A DNA stretch of 35,858 nt from Isoptericola sp. (lineage in GTDB: Bacteria > Actinomycetota > Actinomycetes > Actinomycetales > Cellulomonadaceae): the NCBI GenBank assembly GCA_031181105.1, contig JAPSLD010000006.1, positions 1 through 35,858 on the forward strand. Direction: 5' to 3'. Numbering within the stretch: the stretch's first letter is position 1; every line of letters starts with the position of its first letter. The translations under genes and the position numbers were made by a program. Positions 23,485-31,414 of the stretch are shown here, piece by piece. A model generated the notes under the pieces. It was not told the origin of the DNA and ran no database searches. It saw nothing but the letters and a program-made list of their open reading frames with translations.

Positions 23485-24315
23485 TCAGAGCGTCGCGATG
23501 AAGATCGCGGCCGTGTGGCACCCGAAGCCGACGACGGTCAGGGCGTGGAAGATCTCGTGGAACCCGAACCAGCGCGGCGACGGGTCCGGCCGCCTGGTCC
23601 CGTAGACGACCGCGCCCACGGTGTACGCGAGGCCGCCGCCCGCGACCAGCCACACCACCGCGACCCCGCCGGCGGCGGCGAACTGCCCCATGTAGGCGAC
23701 GGCGACCCACCCGAGCGCGACGTACACGGGCACGTACACCCACCGTGGGGCGTCCATCCACAGCACCCGCGCCAGGAGACCGGCGACCGCGCCGCCCCAG
23801 ACGATCGCCAGCAGGACCGTCGCGGTGCGCGGGTCGAGGAGCGTCACGGCGAGCGGCGTGTACGTGCCGGCGATGATGAGGAAGATGTTGGAGTGGTCCA
23901 GCCGCCGCAGCGCCGCGGCGACGCGCGGCGACCACGTGCCCCGGTGGTAGACCGCGCTCGTGCCGAAGAGCAGGACGGCGCTCATCCCGAACACCGCCGC
24001 GGCGACCTTCTCCGCCACGGGCGGCGCCAGCACGACGAGCACGACGGCGGCGACCAGCGCCACCGGCGCGGTCACCGCGTGGATCCACCCGCGCAGTCGC
24101 GGCTTGAGCCGGGCCGCCTGGTGGGCGGCCGCCACCGACACGGTCTGCACGGCGTCGGACACGGCGTCGGACACGGCGTCGGACACGGCGTCCTTGGCGT
24201 CGTCGACGACGTCGCCGACCGTGCCGCGGTCCGGGTCCCGGTCCGTGCCGTGGACCGGGTCGTGGACCGTGTCGCGGTCCGCCTGCCGGCCGTGGTGCTG
24301 TGCGGCTGCTGCCAC
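23485..24315 (-). CDS. Hemolysin III / PAQR family membrane protein with an extended repetitive N-terminus
   Basis: TM helices with AAVFGMSAVLLFGTSAVYHRGTW, DHSNIFLIIAGTYTPLA, GFHEIFHALTVVGFGCHTAAIF: conserved hemolysin III Ser/His/Asp motifs. Confidence 0.92.
   Translation of the reverse strand: MAAAAQHHGRQADRDTVHDPVHGTDRDPDRGTVGDVVDDAKDAVSDAVSDAVSDAVQTVSVAAAHQAARLKPRLRGWIHAVTAPVALVAAVVLVVLAPPVAEKVAAAVFGMSAVLLFGTSAVYHRGTWSPRVAAALRRLDHSNIFLIIAGTYTPLAVTLLDPRTATVLLAIVWGGAVAGLLARVLWMDAPRWVYVPVYVALGWVAVAYMGQFAAAGGVAVVWLVAGGGLAYTVGAVVYGTRRPDPSPRWFGFHEIFHALTVVGFGCHTAAIFIATL
24151..24193 (-). repeat. 12-bp tandem repeat (ggcgtcggacac x about 3.5) encoding DAVSDAVSDAVSDAV in the hemolysin III N-terminus
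   Basis: Three identical consecutive 12-mers at 24151, 24163, 24175 plus a partial copy. Confidence 0.9.
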
Positions 24316-24335
24316 GTGACCTCCTGGGCGATTCG

Positions 24336-24373
24336 AACCTACGGAACCGTAGGTTACGTCAGCGTAGGGTACG
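24336..24373. promoter_or_regulatory. Palindrome AACCTACGG-AA-CCGTAGGTT followed by a direct repeat CGTAGGTTACG/CGTAGGGTACG; operator candidate
   Basis: 9-bp perfect arms at 24336-24344/24347-24355; direct repeats at 24348-24358 and 24363-24373, in the divergent hemolysin III/uppS gap. Confidence 0.6.
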
Positions 24374-24488
24374 GCGTCGTCGGACCGGACGTGCTCGGTG
24401 TGAAGATCGTGCGACGACGTCGGTGCGGTCGCCCGCCGAACCGCGGCGTGCGGGCCGCGGCCGCACCGACGGCGGTACGGTTGTCCGC

Positions 24489-25250
24489 GTGCGCCTGCCC
24501 CACCTGCTGTACGGCCTGTACGAGCGGCGTCTCGCCGCGTCGCTGCCGTCGAGGCAGATGCCCCGGCACGTCGGCGTGATCCTCGACGGGAACCGCCGGT
24601 GGGCCAAGTCGTTCGGCGAGCCGGCGCACACGGGCCACCGCCGAGGCGCGGACAAGATCACCGAGTTCCTCGGCTGGGCCGAGCCGCTCGGGATCGAGGT
24701 CGTCACGCTGTGGATGCTCTCGACGGACAACCTCGCCCGCCCGGCGGACGAGCTCGTGAACCTGCTCGACATCATCCGCGACGCCGTCGACGAGCTCGCC
24801 GAGTCCAAGCGCTGGCGGCTGCGGGTCATGGGCCGGCTCGACCTCCTGCCGGACGACCTCGCCGAGGCGCTGCGCGCGGCCGCGGACGGAACCTGCGACG
24901 TCGACGGGCTCCAGGTCAACGTCGCGATCGGGTACGGCGGCCGGCACGAGATCGCCGACGCCGTGCGGGCCTACCTCAGGCAGGAGGCCGACCGCGGGGC
25001 CACGCTCGAGGAGCTCGCCGAGCGCATCGACGTCGGCGACATCGCGGCGCACCTCTACACCAAGGGCCAGCCGGACCCCGAGCTCGTGATCCGGACCTCC
25101 GGCGAGCTGCGCGTCGGCGGCTTCCTCATGTGGCAGAGCGCCCACTCCGAGCTGTACTTCTGCGAGGCGTACTGGCCCGACTTCCGCCGGGTCGACTTCC
25201 TGCGGGCGCTGCGCGACTTCTCGCGCCGCGAGCGGCGGCTCGGGCGCTGA
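24489..25250 (+). CDS. uppS: Isoprenyl transferase (cis-prenyltransferase, UppS/Rv1086-like)
   Basis: MPRHVGVILDGNRRWAKSFGEPAHTGHRRGADKITEFLGWAEPLGIEVVTLWMLSTDNLARPADEL... PELVIRTSGELRVGGFLMWQSAHSELYFCEAYWPDFRRVDFLRALRDF. Confidence 0.96.
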   Translation: MRLPHLLYGLYERRLAASLPSRQMPRHVGVILDGNRRWAKSFGEPAHTGHRRGADKITEFLGWAEPLGIEVVTLWMLSTDNLARPADELVNLLDIIRDAVDELAESKRWRLRVMGRLDLLPDDLAEALRAAADGTCDVDGLQVNVAIGYGGRHEIADAVRAYLRQEADRGATLEELAERIDVGDIAAHLYTKGQPDPELVIRTSGELRVGGFLMWQSAHSELYFCEAYWPDFRRVDFLRALRDFSRRERRLGR

Positions 25251-25297
25251 CGACGCCCCGGGGCGCGGGACCCCCACGAGCGAAGGAGACTGCAGGG

Positions 25298-25786
25298 ATG
25301 ACCTCGGCCGAGACCACCGTGACCACGAACGCGCGACGCGCCACCGCGGCGTGGGAGTCCCTGTTCCGCACGCAGGTGGCCCTCATGCGCCGGTTCCGCG
25401 CCGACGACATCTGGCACGACCTGACGATGGGGGAGTACGACGTGCTGTACACCCTGTCGACCGGCCCGGGGGACGGCATGCGCCTGCGGGACCTCAACGA
25501 GAACATCCTGCTGGCGCAGTCGTCGCTGTCGCGCATGGTCGACCGGCTGGCGGAGCGCGGGCTCGTGCGCCGTTCCGTCGCCGCCGACGACGCGCGCGGC
25601 ACCGTCGTCTCCCTCACCGACGAGGGGCGCCGCCTGCAGCGCACGACCGGCCGGGCGCACGTGCGCACCATCGAGCGCTACGTGGGCGAGGCGCTCGACC
25701 CGGACGAGCTCGCCGAGCTCGCCCGGCTGCTCGACAAGCTCCGCGCCGCCCAGGCCCGCATCCCGAGCACCGGCGCGCGGCCGTGA
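25298..25786 (+). CDS. MarR family transcriptional regulator
   Basis: AWESLFRTQVALMRRFRADDIWHDLTMGEYDVLYTLSTGPGDGMRLRDLNENILLAQSSLSRMVDRLAERGLVRRSVAADDARGTVVSLTDEGRRL. Confidence 0.95.
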   Translation: MTSAETTVTTNARRATAAWESLFRTQVALMRRFRADDIWHDLTMGEYDVLYTLSTGPGDGMRLRDLNENILLAQSSLSRMVDRLAERGLVRRSVAADDARGTVVSLTDEGRRLQRTTGRAHVRTIERYVGEALDPDELAELARLLDKLRAAQARIPSTGARP

Positions 25787-26391
25787 GCGGTGACCCGGGC
25801 GGCCTGAGCGTCGTCGCGCTCACGGGCGGCATCAGCTTCCCGTCGTCGTCGCGCCTGCTGTCCGACCTGCTGCTCGAGCGCACGGCCGCGCACCTCGAGG
25901 CGGCCGGACGTCCCGTCAGCACGCGCACCGTCGAGGCGCGCGACGTCGCCGAGGACGCCGCGACCGCGACCGTGCTCGGCTTCCGCAGCGAGGAGCTGAC
26001 CGGCGCGCTCGACGCCGTCGAGCGCTCGCACCTGCTGATCGCCACCTCGCCGGTGTTCCGCGGGTCGTACTCGGGCGTGTTCAAGACCTTCGTCGACCTG
26101 CTCGACGGGCAGGCCATCACCGGCAAGCCCGTGCTCCTCGGCGCGGCGGGCGGCACGGTGCGCCACACGCTCGTCATCGACCAGGCGCTGCGCCCGCTGT
26201 TCGCGTTCATGGGTGCGGTGCTCGCGCCCGTGGGCGTGTACGCGAGCACCGCCGAGTGGACCGTCGAGCGGCTCCCGACGGCGGCTCTCGCCGAGCGGGC
26301 CGACCGCGCCGCCGCGCAGCTCGCCCGGCTCGCGGTGCTGCTGGACGCCCCGGCGACGGCTCCGGACCCCTCGTTATCCTCGGGCACGTGA
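25783..26391 (+). CDS. NAD(P)H-dependent FMN reductase family protein
   Basis: LSVVALTGGISFPSSSRLLSDLLLERTAAHLEA...HLLIATSPVFRGSYSGVFKTFVDLLDGQAITGKPVLLGAAGGTVRHTLVIDQALRPLFAFMGA; GTGA overlap with marR. Confidence 0.92.
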   Translation: MSGDPGGLSVVALTGGISFPSSSRLLSDLLLERTAAHLEAAGRPVSTRTVEARDVAEDAATATVLGFRSEELTGALDAVERSHLLIATSPVFRGSYSGVFKTFVDLLDGQAITGKPVLLGAAGGTVRHTLVIDQALRPLFAFMGAVLAPVGVYASTAEWTVERLPTAALAERADRAAAQLARLAVLLDAPATAPDPSLSSGT

Positions 26392-27554
26392 TCGCCACCA
26401 CAGCCGCAGCGCCGCACGTCGTCGTCGTCCCCGACTCGTTCAAGGGGAGCCTGAGCGCGACGGAGGTCGCCGAGGCGGTCGGCGCGGGCGTGCTCGCGGC
26501 CGCGCCCGACGCGCGCGTCACGTGCCTCGCGATGGCCGACGGCGGGGAGGGGACGCTCGACGCCCTCCTCGCGACGTGGCGGACGCAGGTCGCGACCGTG
26601 CACACCGTCGACGCCATCGGCCGCCCGACGACGGCGCGGTGGGCGACGTCGCCTGACGGCCGCGTCGGCGTCGTCGAGCTGGCCGAGGCCAGCGGGCTGC
26701 CCGGGGTCTCGGACGCGCCGCTCGACCCGCTGCACGCCCACACGCGCGGGACGGGCGAGGTCGCGGCCGCGGTCCTCGACGCGGGTGTCGAGGAGGTCCT
26801 CGTGTGCCTCGGCGGGTCCGCCTCGACGGACGGCGGTGCGGGCATCCTCACCGGGCTCGGCGCGCGCGTGCTCGACGCCGACGGGGCCGAGGTGCCGGCC
26901 GGCGGCGAGGGGCTCGCCCGGGCGGCCGCCCTCGACCTGACCGGGCTGCACCCCCGTGCGCGCGAGGTGCGCTGGCGGCTCGCGGTCGACGTCACGAACC
27001 CGCTCGTCGGGGAGCACGGCGCCGCGGCGGTCTTCGGGCCGCAGAAGGGCGCGCGCCCCGGCGACGTCGCGTTCCTCGACGAGGCGCTGACGTGCTGGGC
27101 CAACCTCCTGGAGCGCGAGACCGGCGTGCGCGTGCACGAGCTGCCCGGAGCGGGTGCGGCCGGCGGGGTCCCGGCCGCGCTCGCCGCGGTCCTCGGCGCG
27201 GGGCTCGAGCACGGCGCCGGCCTGGTCGCCGAGGCGATCGGCCTGCCCGAGGCGCTCGCGGACGCGGCGCTCGTCGTCACGGGCGAGGGCTCGTTCGACT
27301 CCCAGTCCGTGCGCGGCAAGGTGGCCGACGGCGTCGCCCGGCTCGCCGCCGCGTCGCCCGCGCGGCCGCCGGTCGTCGTGCTGGCCGGTCAGGTGACCCT
27401 GCCCGCGGCGCAGGCGCGCGCCGCCGGGGTCGCGGCCGCGTTCTCCATCGCGCCGGGTCCGATCGAGCTCGCGGACCTGCTGCCCCGCACGGCCGAGCGC
27501 CTGACTGACCTCGCGGCGTCGGTCACCGCGCTCGTGCTGGCCGCGCGCGCCTAG
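26388..27554 (+). CDS. Glycerate kinase
   Basis: HVVVVPDSFKGSLSATEVAEAVGAGV...CLAMADGGEGTLDALLAT... GGSASTDGGAGILTGLGARV... ALVVTGEGSFDSQSVRGKV. Confidence 0.95.
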   Translation: MIATTAAAPHVVVVPDSFKGSLSATEVAEAVGAGVLAAAPDARVTCLAMADGGEGTLDALLATWRTQVATVHTVDAIGRPTTARWATSPDGRVGVVELAEASGLPGVSDAPLDPLHAHTRGTGEVAAAVLDAGVEEVLVCLGGSASTDGGAGILTGLGARVLDADGAEVPAGGEGLARAAALDLTGLHPRAREVRWRLAVDVTNPLVGEHGAAAVFGPQKGARPGDVAFLDEALTCWANLLERETGVRVHELPGAGAAGGVPAALAAVLGAGLEHGAGLVAEAIGLPEALADAALVVTGEGSFDSQSVRGKVADGVARLAAASPARPPVVVLAGQVTLPAAQARAAGVAAAFSIAPGPIELADLLPRTAERLTDLAASVTALVLAARA

Positions 27555-27570
27555 GTGGCGCGGGTCCCGG

Positions 27571-28737
27571 TCAGCGCTCGACCCACCGCCACGGCGGCTC
27601 GTCCAGCGGGCCCTCGCGCCCGGCGACGCGGGTCTCGCCCAGCTCCTTGGCCAGCTCGACACGGGCGAACCCGTCGCCGTGCTCGAGCGCCTCGACGAGC
27701 CGCGCGGAGTGCGTCACCACGACCACCTGGGTGCGCCGTGCCGCGTCGGCCACGAGCGTGCCCAGCGCGGGCAGGAGCTCGGGATGGAGGGACGTCTCCG
27801 GCTCGTTGAGGACCAGGAGGTCCGGCGGGCGCGGCGTCAGCAGCGCGGCGCACCAGAGCAGGTAGCGCAGGGTCCCGTCGGACAGCTCGGCGCCCGTGAG
27901 CGGCCGGAGCAGCCCGTGCTGCGCCAGGACCACCTCGAACCGCCCGCCGTCGGTCCGCACGTCCACGCGAGCGCCCGGGAAGGCTCGCGACACGGCGTCG
28001 TCGAGCTCGTCCCCGCCACCCAGGTCGCGGATCGTCGCCAGCGCCGCGGCCAGGTCCGCGCCGTCGTGCGCGAGCACCGGCGTCCGGGTGCCGACCTGGG
28101 CCTGCCGGGCCGGGGCGCCGGGGTCGGTGCGCATCTGGTCGTAGAACCGCCATGCCCGCAGCCGCTCCCGCACGTCGGTCAGCTCCGGGGCCGACCCGGG
28201 GTCGACCACCTCGGTCAGCATGCTCTCGAAGGTCCGCAGGCGACCGGGGCGCTGCTGCCACCCGCCCGCGTCGTCCCGCAGCCGGACCGCCGGGCCGCGG
28301 CGCTCCGCGGCGGTCGTGCCCGGGCGGGGGAGCGGGCCGGACCACACGGTCTCGACCTTGATCTCCGGGTCGTGCAGGAACGGGCCCGCGCCGGCCGTCG
28401 GCAGGCCGAGGTCGATCGCGTAGCCGAGGTCGTCCGACGCGAACCCGAGGCGCAGGGCGACCGGCCCGGAGCGCACCGTGCCCTGCACGGGGTGGCGACC
28501 CTCGCGGACGGCCCGGCCGTGCACCTCCGGGCCCGCCCACAGCGTCGAGGCGAGCCCGCCCTCGCGGGCCACGGCCGCGACGGCGCCGCCGAGCGCGCAC
28601 TCGGCCAGGAGGCGCAGCGCCCGGTACAGGGACGACTTGCCGACGCCGTTGGCGCCCGTCACGACCGTGAGCCGGTCGAGCGGCAGGACGAGGCGGCGCA
28701 GCGAGCGGTAGCCCTCGACGGCGACGGTGCGGATCAC
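27571..28737 (-). CDS. RecF/SMC-like AAA family ATPase (AAA_21 type), no TOPRIM detected
   Basis: VIRTVAVEGYRSLRRLVLPLDRLTVVTGANGVGKSSLYRALRLL (Walker A), LTGAELSDGTLRYLLWCAALL (signature), DLLVLNEPETSLHPELL (Walker B), VVVVTHSARLVEAL (H-loop). GTG start at 28737. Confidence 0.9.
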   Translation of the reverse strand: MIRTVAVEGYRSLRRLVLPLDRLTVVTGANGVGKSSLYRALRLLAECALGGAVAAVAREGGLASTLWAGPEVHGRAVREGRHPVQGTVRSGPVALRLGFASDDLGYAIDLGLPTAGAGPFLHDPEIKVETVWSGPLPRPGTTAAERRGPAVRLRDDAGGWQQRPGRLRTFESMLTEVVDPGSAPELTDVRERLRAWRFYDQMRTDPGAPARQAQVGTRTPVLAHDGADLAAALATIRDLGGGDELDDAVSRAFPGARVDVRTDGGRFEVVLAQHGLLRPLTGAELSDGTLRYLLWCAALLTPRPPDLLVLNEPETSLHPELLPALGTLVADAARRTQVVVVTHSARLVEALEHGDGFARVELAKELGETRVAGREGPLDEPPWRWVER

Positions 28738-28898
28738 GGCCCCCACGCTACGGGGGGACACCGACGCCACCGGTGCCCCAGGAACATTCGTGGCGCTACT
28801 TGCGTTGTTCTTCACAAGCACGGGACCGGGGGACGACCGGCCCGGGGGACACGCCAAGCAACGGCACGTCGACGGAAGGCAGGACGGAGGACCGCATC

Positions 28899-29312
28899 AT
28901 GGCGCGGCGCAAGGCACGTGTGGAGTTCGAGGACGACCTTGGGCGTCCCGTGGTGTACCACCGGCAGCCCGACGGCGGTCTCGTGTCCCCGCGCGCCCAG
29001 GTGGACGAGACCGCGACGCTCGCGTCCGGTGCGTACGTCGAGGAGGGCGCGAGCGTCGGACCACGAGCCCGCGTGGGCGTGGGGAGCTGGGTCGACGTCG
29101 GCGCGGTCGTGGGCCGCGAGGCCTTCGTGGGCCGCAACGTGCACGTCGGGCCCCGCGCGACGCTCGGTGCGCGGGTCCGGGTCGAGGACGGGTCGCGTGT
29201 CGGCGCGGACGTCACCATCGAGGACGGCGTGCGGATCCTTCCGGACAGCCTCGTGCCCGACGGCGCGGTCGTGCGCCGCGAGGGCCGCGGGCCGTACGGC
29301 ATCGCCGCCTGA
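28899..29312 (+). CDS. Left-handed beta-helix (hexapeptide-repeat) protein without a recognisable catalytic domain
   Basis: Sixteen contiguous hexads: VSPRAQ VDETAT LASGAY VEEGAS VGPRAR VGVGSW VDVGAV VGREAF VGRNVH VGPRAT LGARVR VEDGSR VGADVT IEDGVR ILPDSL VPDGAV. Confidence 0.85.
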   Translation: MARRKARVEFEDDLGRPVVYHRQPDGGLVSPRAQVDETATLASGAYVEEGASVGPRARVGVGSWVDVGAVVGREAFVGRNVHVGPRATLGARVRVEDGSRVGADVTIEDGVRILPDSLVPDGAVVRREGRGPYGIAA

Positions 29313-29351
29313 CCCGGCCGGTCCTCCCCACGAGGAGCACCGCGGGCGCCC

Positions 29352-31256
29352 TCACGGGTCCGTGTCGTCGTGCAGGACGACGCGCGACAGCTCGAAGCCG
29401 CCGCCCGGCAGCCGCCAGTAGTGCAGCCGCCGGGCCTGCGGCGCGTTGACCTGCAGCGAGAGGCGCCAGGCGACGGCACCGTCGGTCTCCCGGACGACGT
29501 ACGGGTCGCCGCCGCCGTCGCCGCTGCGCAGCCGGTGCAGCTCGTACCCCGGGACGCCGGGCGCGCGGTCGGTCACCACCATGACGATCGCCCGCAGCAC
29601 CCGCTCCTCGAGCCCGCGGCCGACGTCGACGAGCGACGCGCAGAACTCCGGGCCGACCTCGTACGCGCCGAGCGGGTAGCGCGCCTTCTCCTGGGCGGGG
29701 ACCGTCTCGGCCCACGTGACGCGGACGTCGTGGCGCAGCTGCTCGACCGGGTCGCTGAACAGCCGGCGCCGCCCCGGGGCCGCGCCGGTCTCGGCGAGCC
29801 GGGTCGCGAGCGCCCGCTCGGCCTTCTCGGCCTTGCGCACGCGCGTCTTGAGCTGCTCGACCTGCTCCTCGCGCCGGTCGAGGCGCGCGCGCAGCTCCTG
29901 CGCGTGGTCGCGCAGCCCCGCCACCTCGAGCTCGAGGGTGCGGTGCGCCGCGCGCAGGTTCCGCAGCTCGCGCTCCGCCTCGGCCGCGCGCGCCCGCGCC
30001 TCGTCCAGGCTGAGGCTGAGCTGCGTGAGCGCGCCCTTGCGCGACGGCGGTGCCGCGGGATGCACCGGCGAGTCCGCGCTCGTGCCCGACGGCGGCGGCG
30101 TGCGCCGCGCGAGCACGGCCGGCGTCGGGCGGGCCGGCCCGGGGCGCGCGGGCGGCGCGGGGGCGTCGTCCTCGCGGCCGGACGCCTCCTCGTGGTCGTC
30201 CGGCTCGTGGTGCGCGCCCTCACCGGCCAGGACGGCGGGCGGGTCGAGCCAGGGCGGGCCGCCGTCGAGCAGGCGGACAGCCGGCAGCGGCGCGTCGTAG
30301 GAGTCGTCGACGTCGTCGAGCCGCAGCGCCGGCGTCAGGACCGGTCCGCCCGGGCCGGGGACCGGCGTCGGCTCGACCACCCGCGCGAGGACGACCTCGC
30401 CGACGCTGAAGAGGTCTCCGAGCAGGTCCAGGTCGTTGCCCGTCACGCGGTCCCGGTGCACGCGCACGCGGACGGCGGGGGCGAGCTCGAGGGTGACGGC
30501 GTCGTCGGCGACGCCGGCCACCCGCGCGGGCACGACCGCCCCCACCGGGCACGCCGCGGTCACGCGCCGCAGCTGCTCCGCGGCGTCGGGCAGCATGCCG
30601 CGGACGTCGAGCCGGCCGGCTCCGGCGTCGACCGTTCCGCGCAGCCGCATCCCCCGCGCCAGGAGGCGGTCGAGCGGGACGCCGGGCAGCGTGAGCTCCT
30701 CCGCCACGTGGAGCGTGGCGCCGTCGTCGGTCTGCACCAGCGCCCGCGTGCCGAGGACGCCCAGCACGGTCGCGCCGGCGGCGGCCTCCGCGGCATCGGG
30801 CGGAGCAGACGTCCCGGCGAGGCCGGCGCTCGCGGCCGCGCCGAGGGCGTCCTGGACGAGCTGCTCGCGCACGCGGGCGCCGCGCGCCTCGTCGTAGGCG
30901 AGCCAGAGGTGCGAGCGGTCGAGGTCGTGCACCCACGCGAGGCCCACCGGGTAGACGCGCGAGGCGCCGCCGTAGACCTGGGTCCCCGGGGGCATGCCGT
31001 GCGAGAACGCCCACGAGGCCACGCCGTCGTGCACCACGACCACCTCGGCGAGCCCCCGGACCTCGTCGAGCACGCTCGCGGCGTCGACGTACGGGCGGCC
31101 GCGGTCGCGCGGCGTCGAGACGACGACGACGGGCCAGCGCCGCCCCGCGTCCTGCAGGTGGTGCGCGAGCCGGGACGCGTCCGCCTCCGTCCGCACGTGC
31201 TCGACGGCGGTGGGTACCGCCGGCCGGGAGGCGGCTGCCGCGCTCGTCGTCGTCAC
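29352..31256 (-). CDS. Uncharacterised 634-aa multidomain protein: alpha/beta N-terminal domain, OB/S1-like domain(s), Pro-rich linker, coiled coil, basic C-terminal domain
   Basis: Minus-strand ORF; GTG start at 31256 with RBS-like ggaggcgagc (ATG 31310 possible). S1-like VGAVVPARVAGVADDAVTLELAPAVRVRVHRDRVTGNDLDLLGDLFSVGEVVLARVV. Coiled coil LDEARARAAEAERELRNLRAAHRTLELEVAGLRDHAQELRARLDRREEQVEQLKTRVRKAEKAE. C-terminus ...VRETDGAVAWRLSLQVNAPQARRLHYWRLPGGGFELSRVVLHDDTDP. Confidence 0.85.
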   Translation of the reverse strand: MTTTSAAAASRPAVPTAVEHVRTEADASRLAHHLQDAGRRWPVVVVSTPRDRGRPYVDAASVLDEVRGLAEVVVVHDGVASWAFSHGMPPGTQVYGGASRVYPVGLAWVHDLDRSHLWLAYDEARGARVREQLVQDALGAAASAGLAGTSAPPDAAEAAAGATVLGVLGTRALVQTDDGATLHVAEELTLPGVPLDRLLARGMRLRGTVDAGAGRLDVRGMLPDAAEQLRRVTAACPVGAVVPARVAGVADDAVTLELAPAVRVRVHRDRVTGNDLDLLGDLFSVGEVVLARVVEPTPVPGPGGPVLTPALRLDDVDDSYDAPLPAVRLLDGGPPWLDPPAVLAGEGAHHEPDDHEEASGREDDAPAPPARPGPARPTPAVLARRTPPPSGTSADSPVHPAAPPSRKGALTQLSLSLDEARARAAEAERELRNLRAAHRTLELEVAGLRDHAQELRARLDRREEQVEQLKTRVRKAEKAERALATRLAETGAAPGRRRLFSDPVEQLRHDVRVTWAETVPAQEKARYPLGAYEVGPEFCASLVDVGRGLEERVLRAIVMVVTDRAPGVPGYELHRLRSGDGGGDPYVVRETDGAVAWRLSLQVNAPQARRLHYWRLPGGGFELSRVVLHDDTDP

Positions 31257-31414
31257 GCGCTCGCCTCCGCTCGTCTCGTCCTCCAGCCTACCGAGGTCCG
31301 GCGCACCCACCGGTCGCCGGGACGGCGGGAGATGACGGCGTGTGCGTTCAACGTCACGTCACGTCCCCGCGGATTCCGAGGTGTGGGCCGGGCGGCGGGT
31401 GACAGGATGAGGGC

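Noticed and set aside
24151-24193. 12-bp repeat as iteron/replication element
   Set aside because: In frame within the hemolysin III coding sequence with no replication gene nearby; a coding repeat is the simpler explanation.
24330-24360. GGTTCGAATC-like T-loop on the minus strand, suggesting a tRNA fragment or att site
   Set aside because: The flanking bases do not form the 5-bp T stem (GTAGG / CGCCC) and no acceptor, D or anticodon arms are seen. The sequence is better explained by the 20-bp palindrome.
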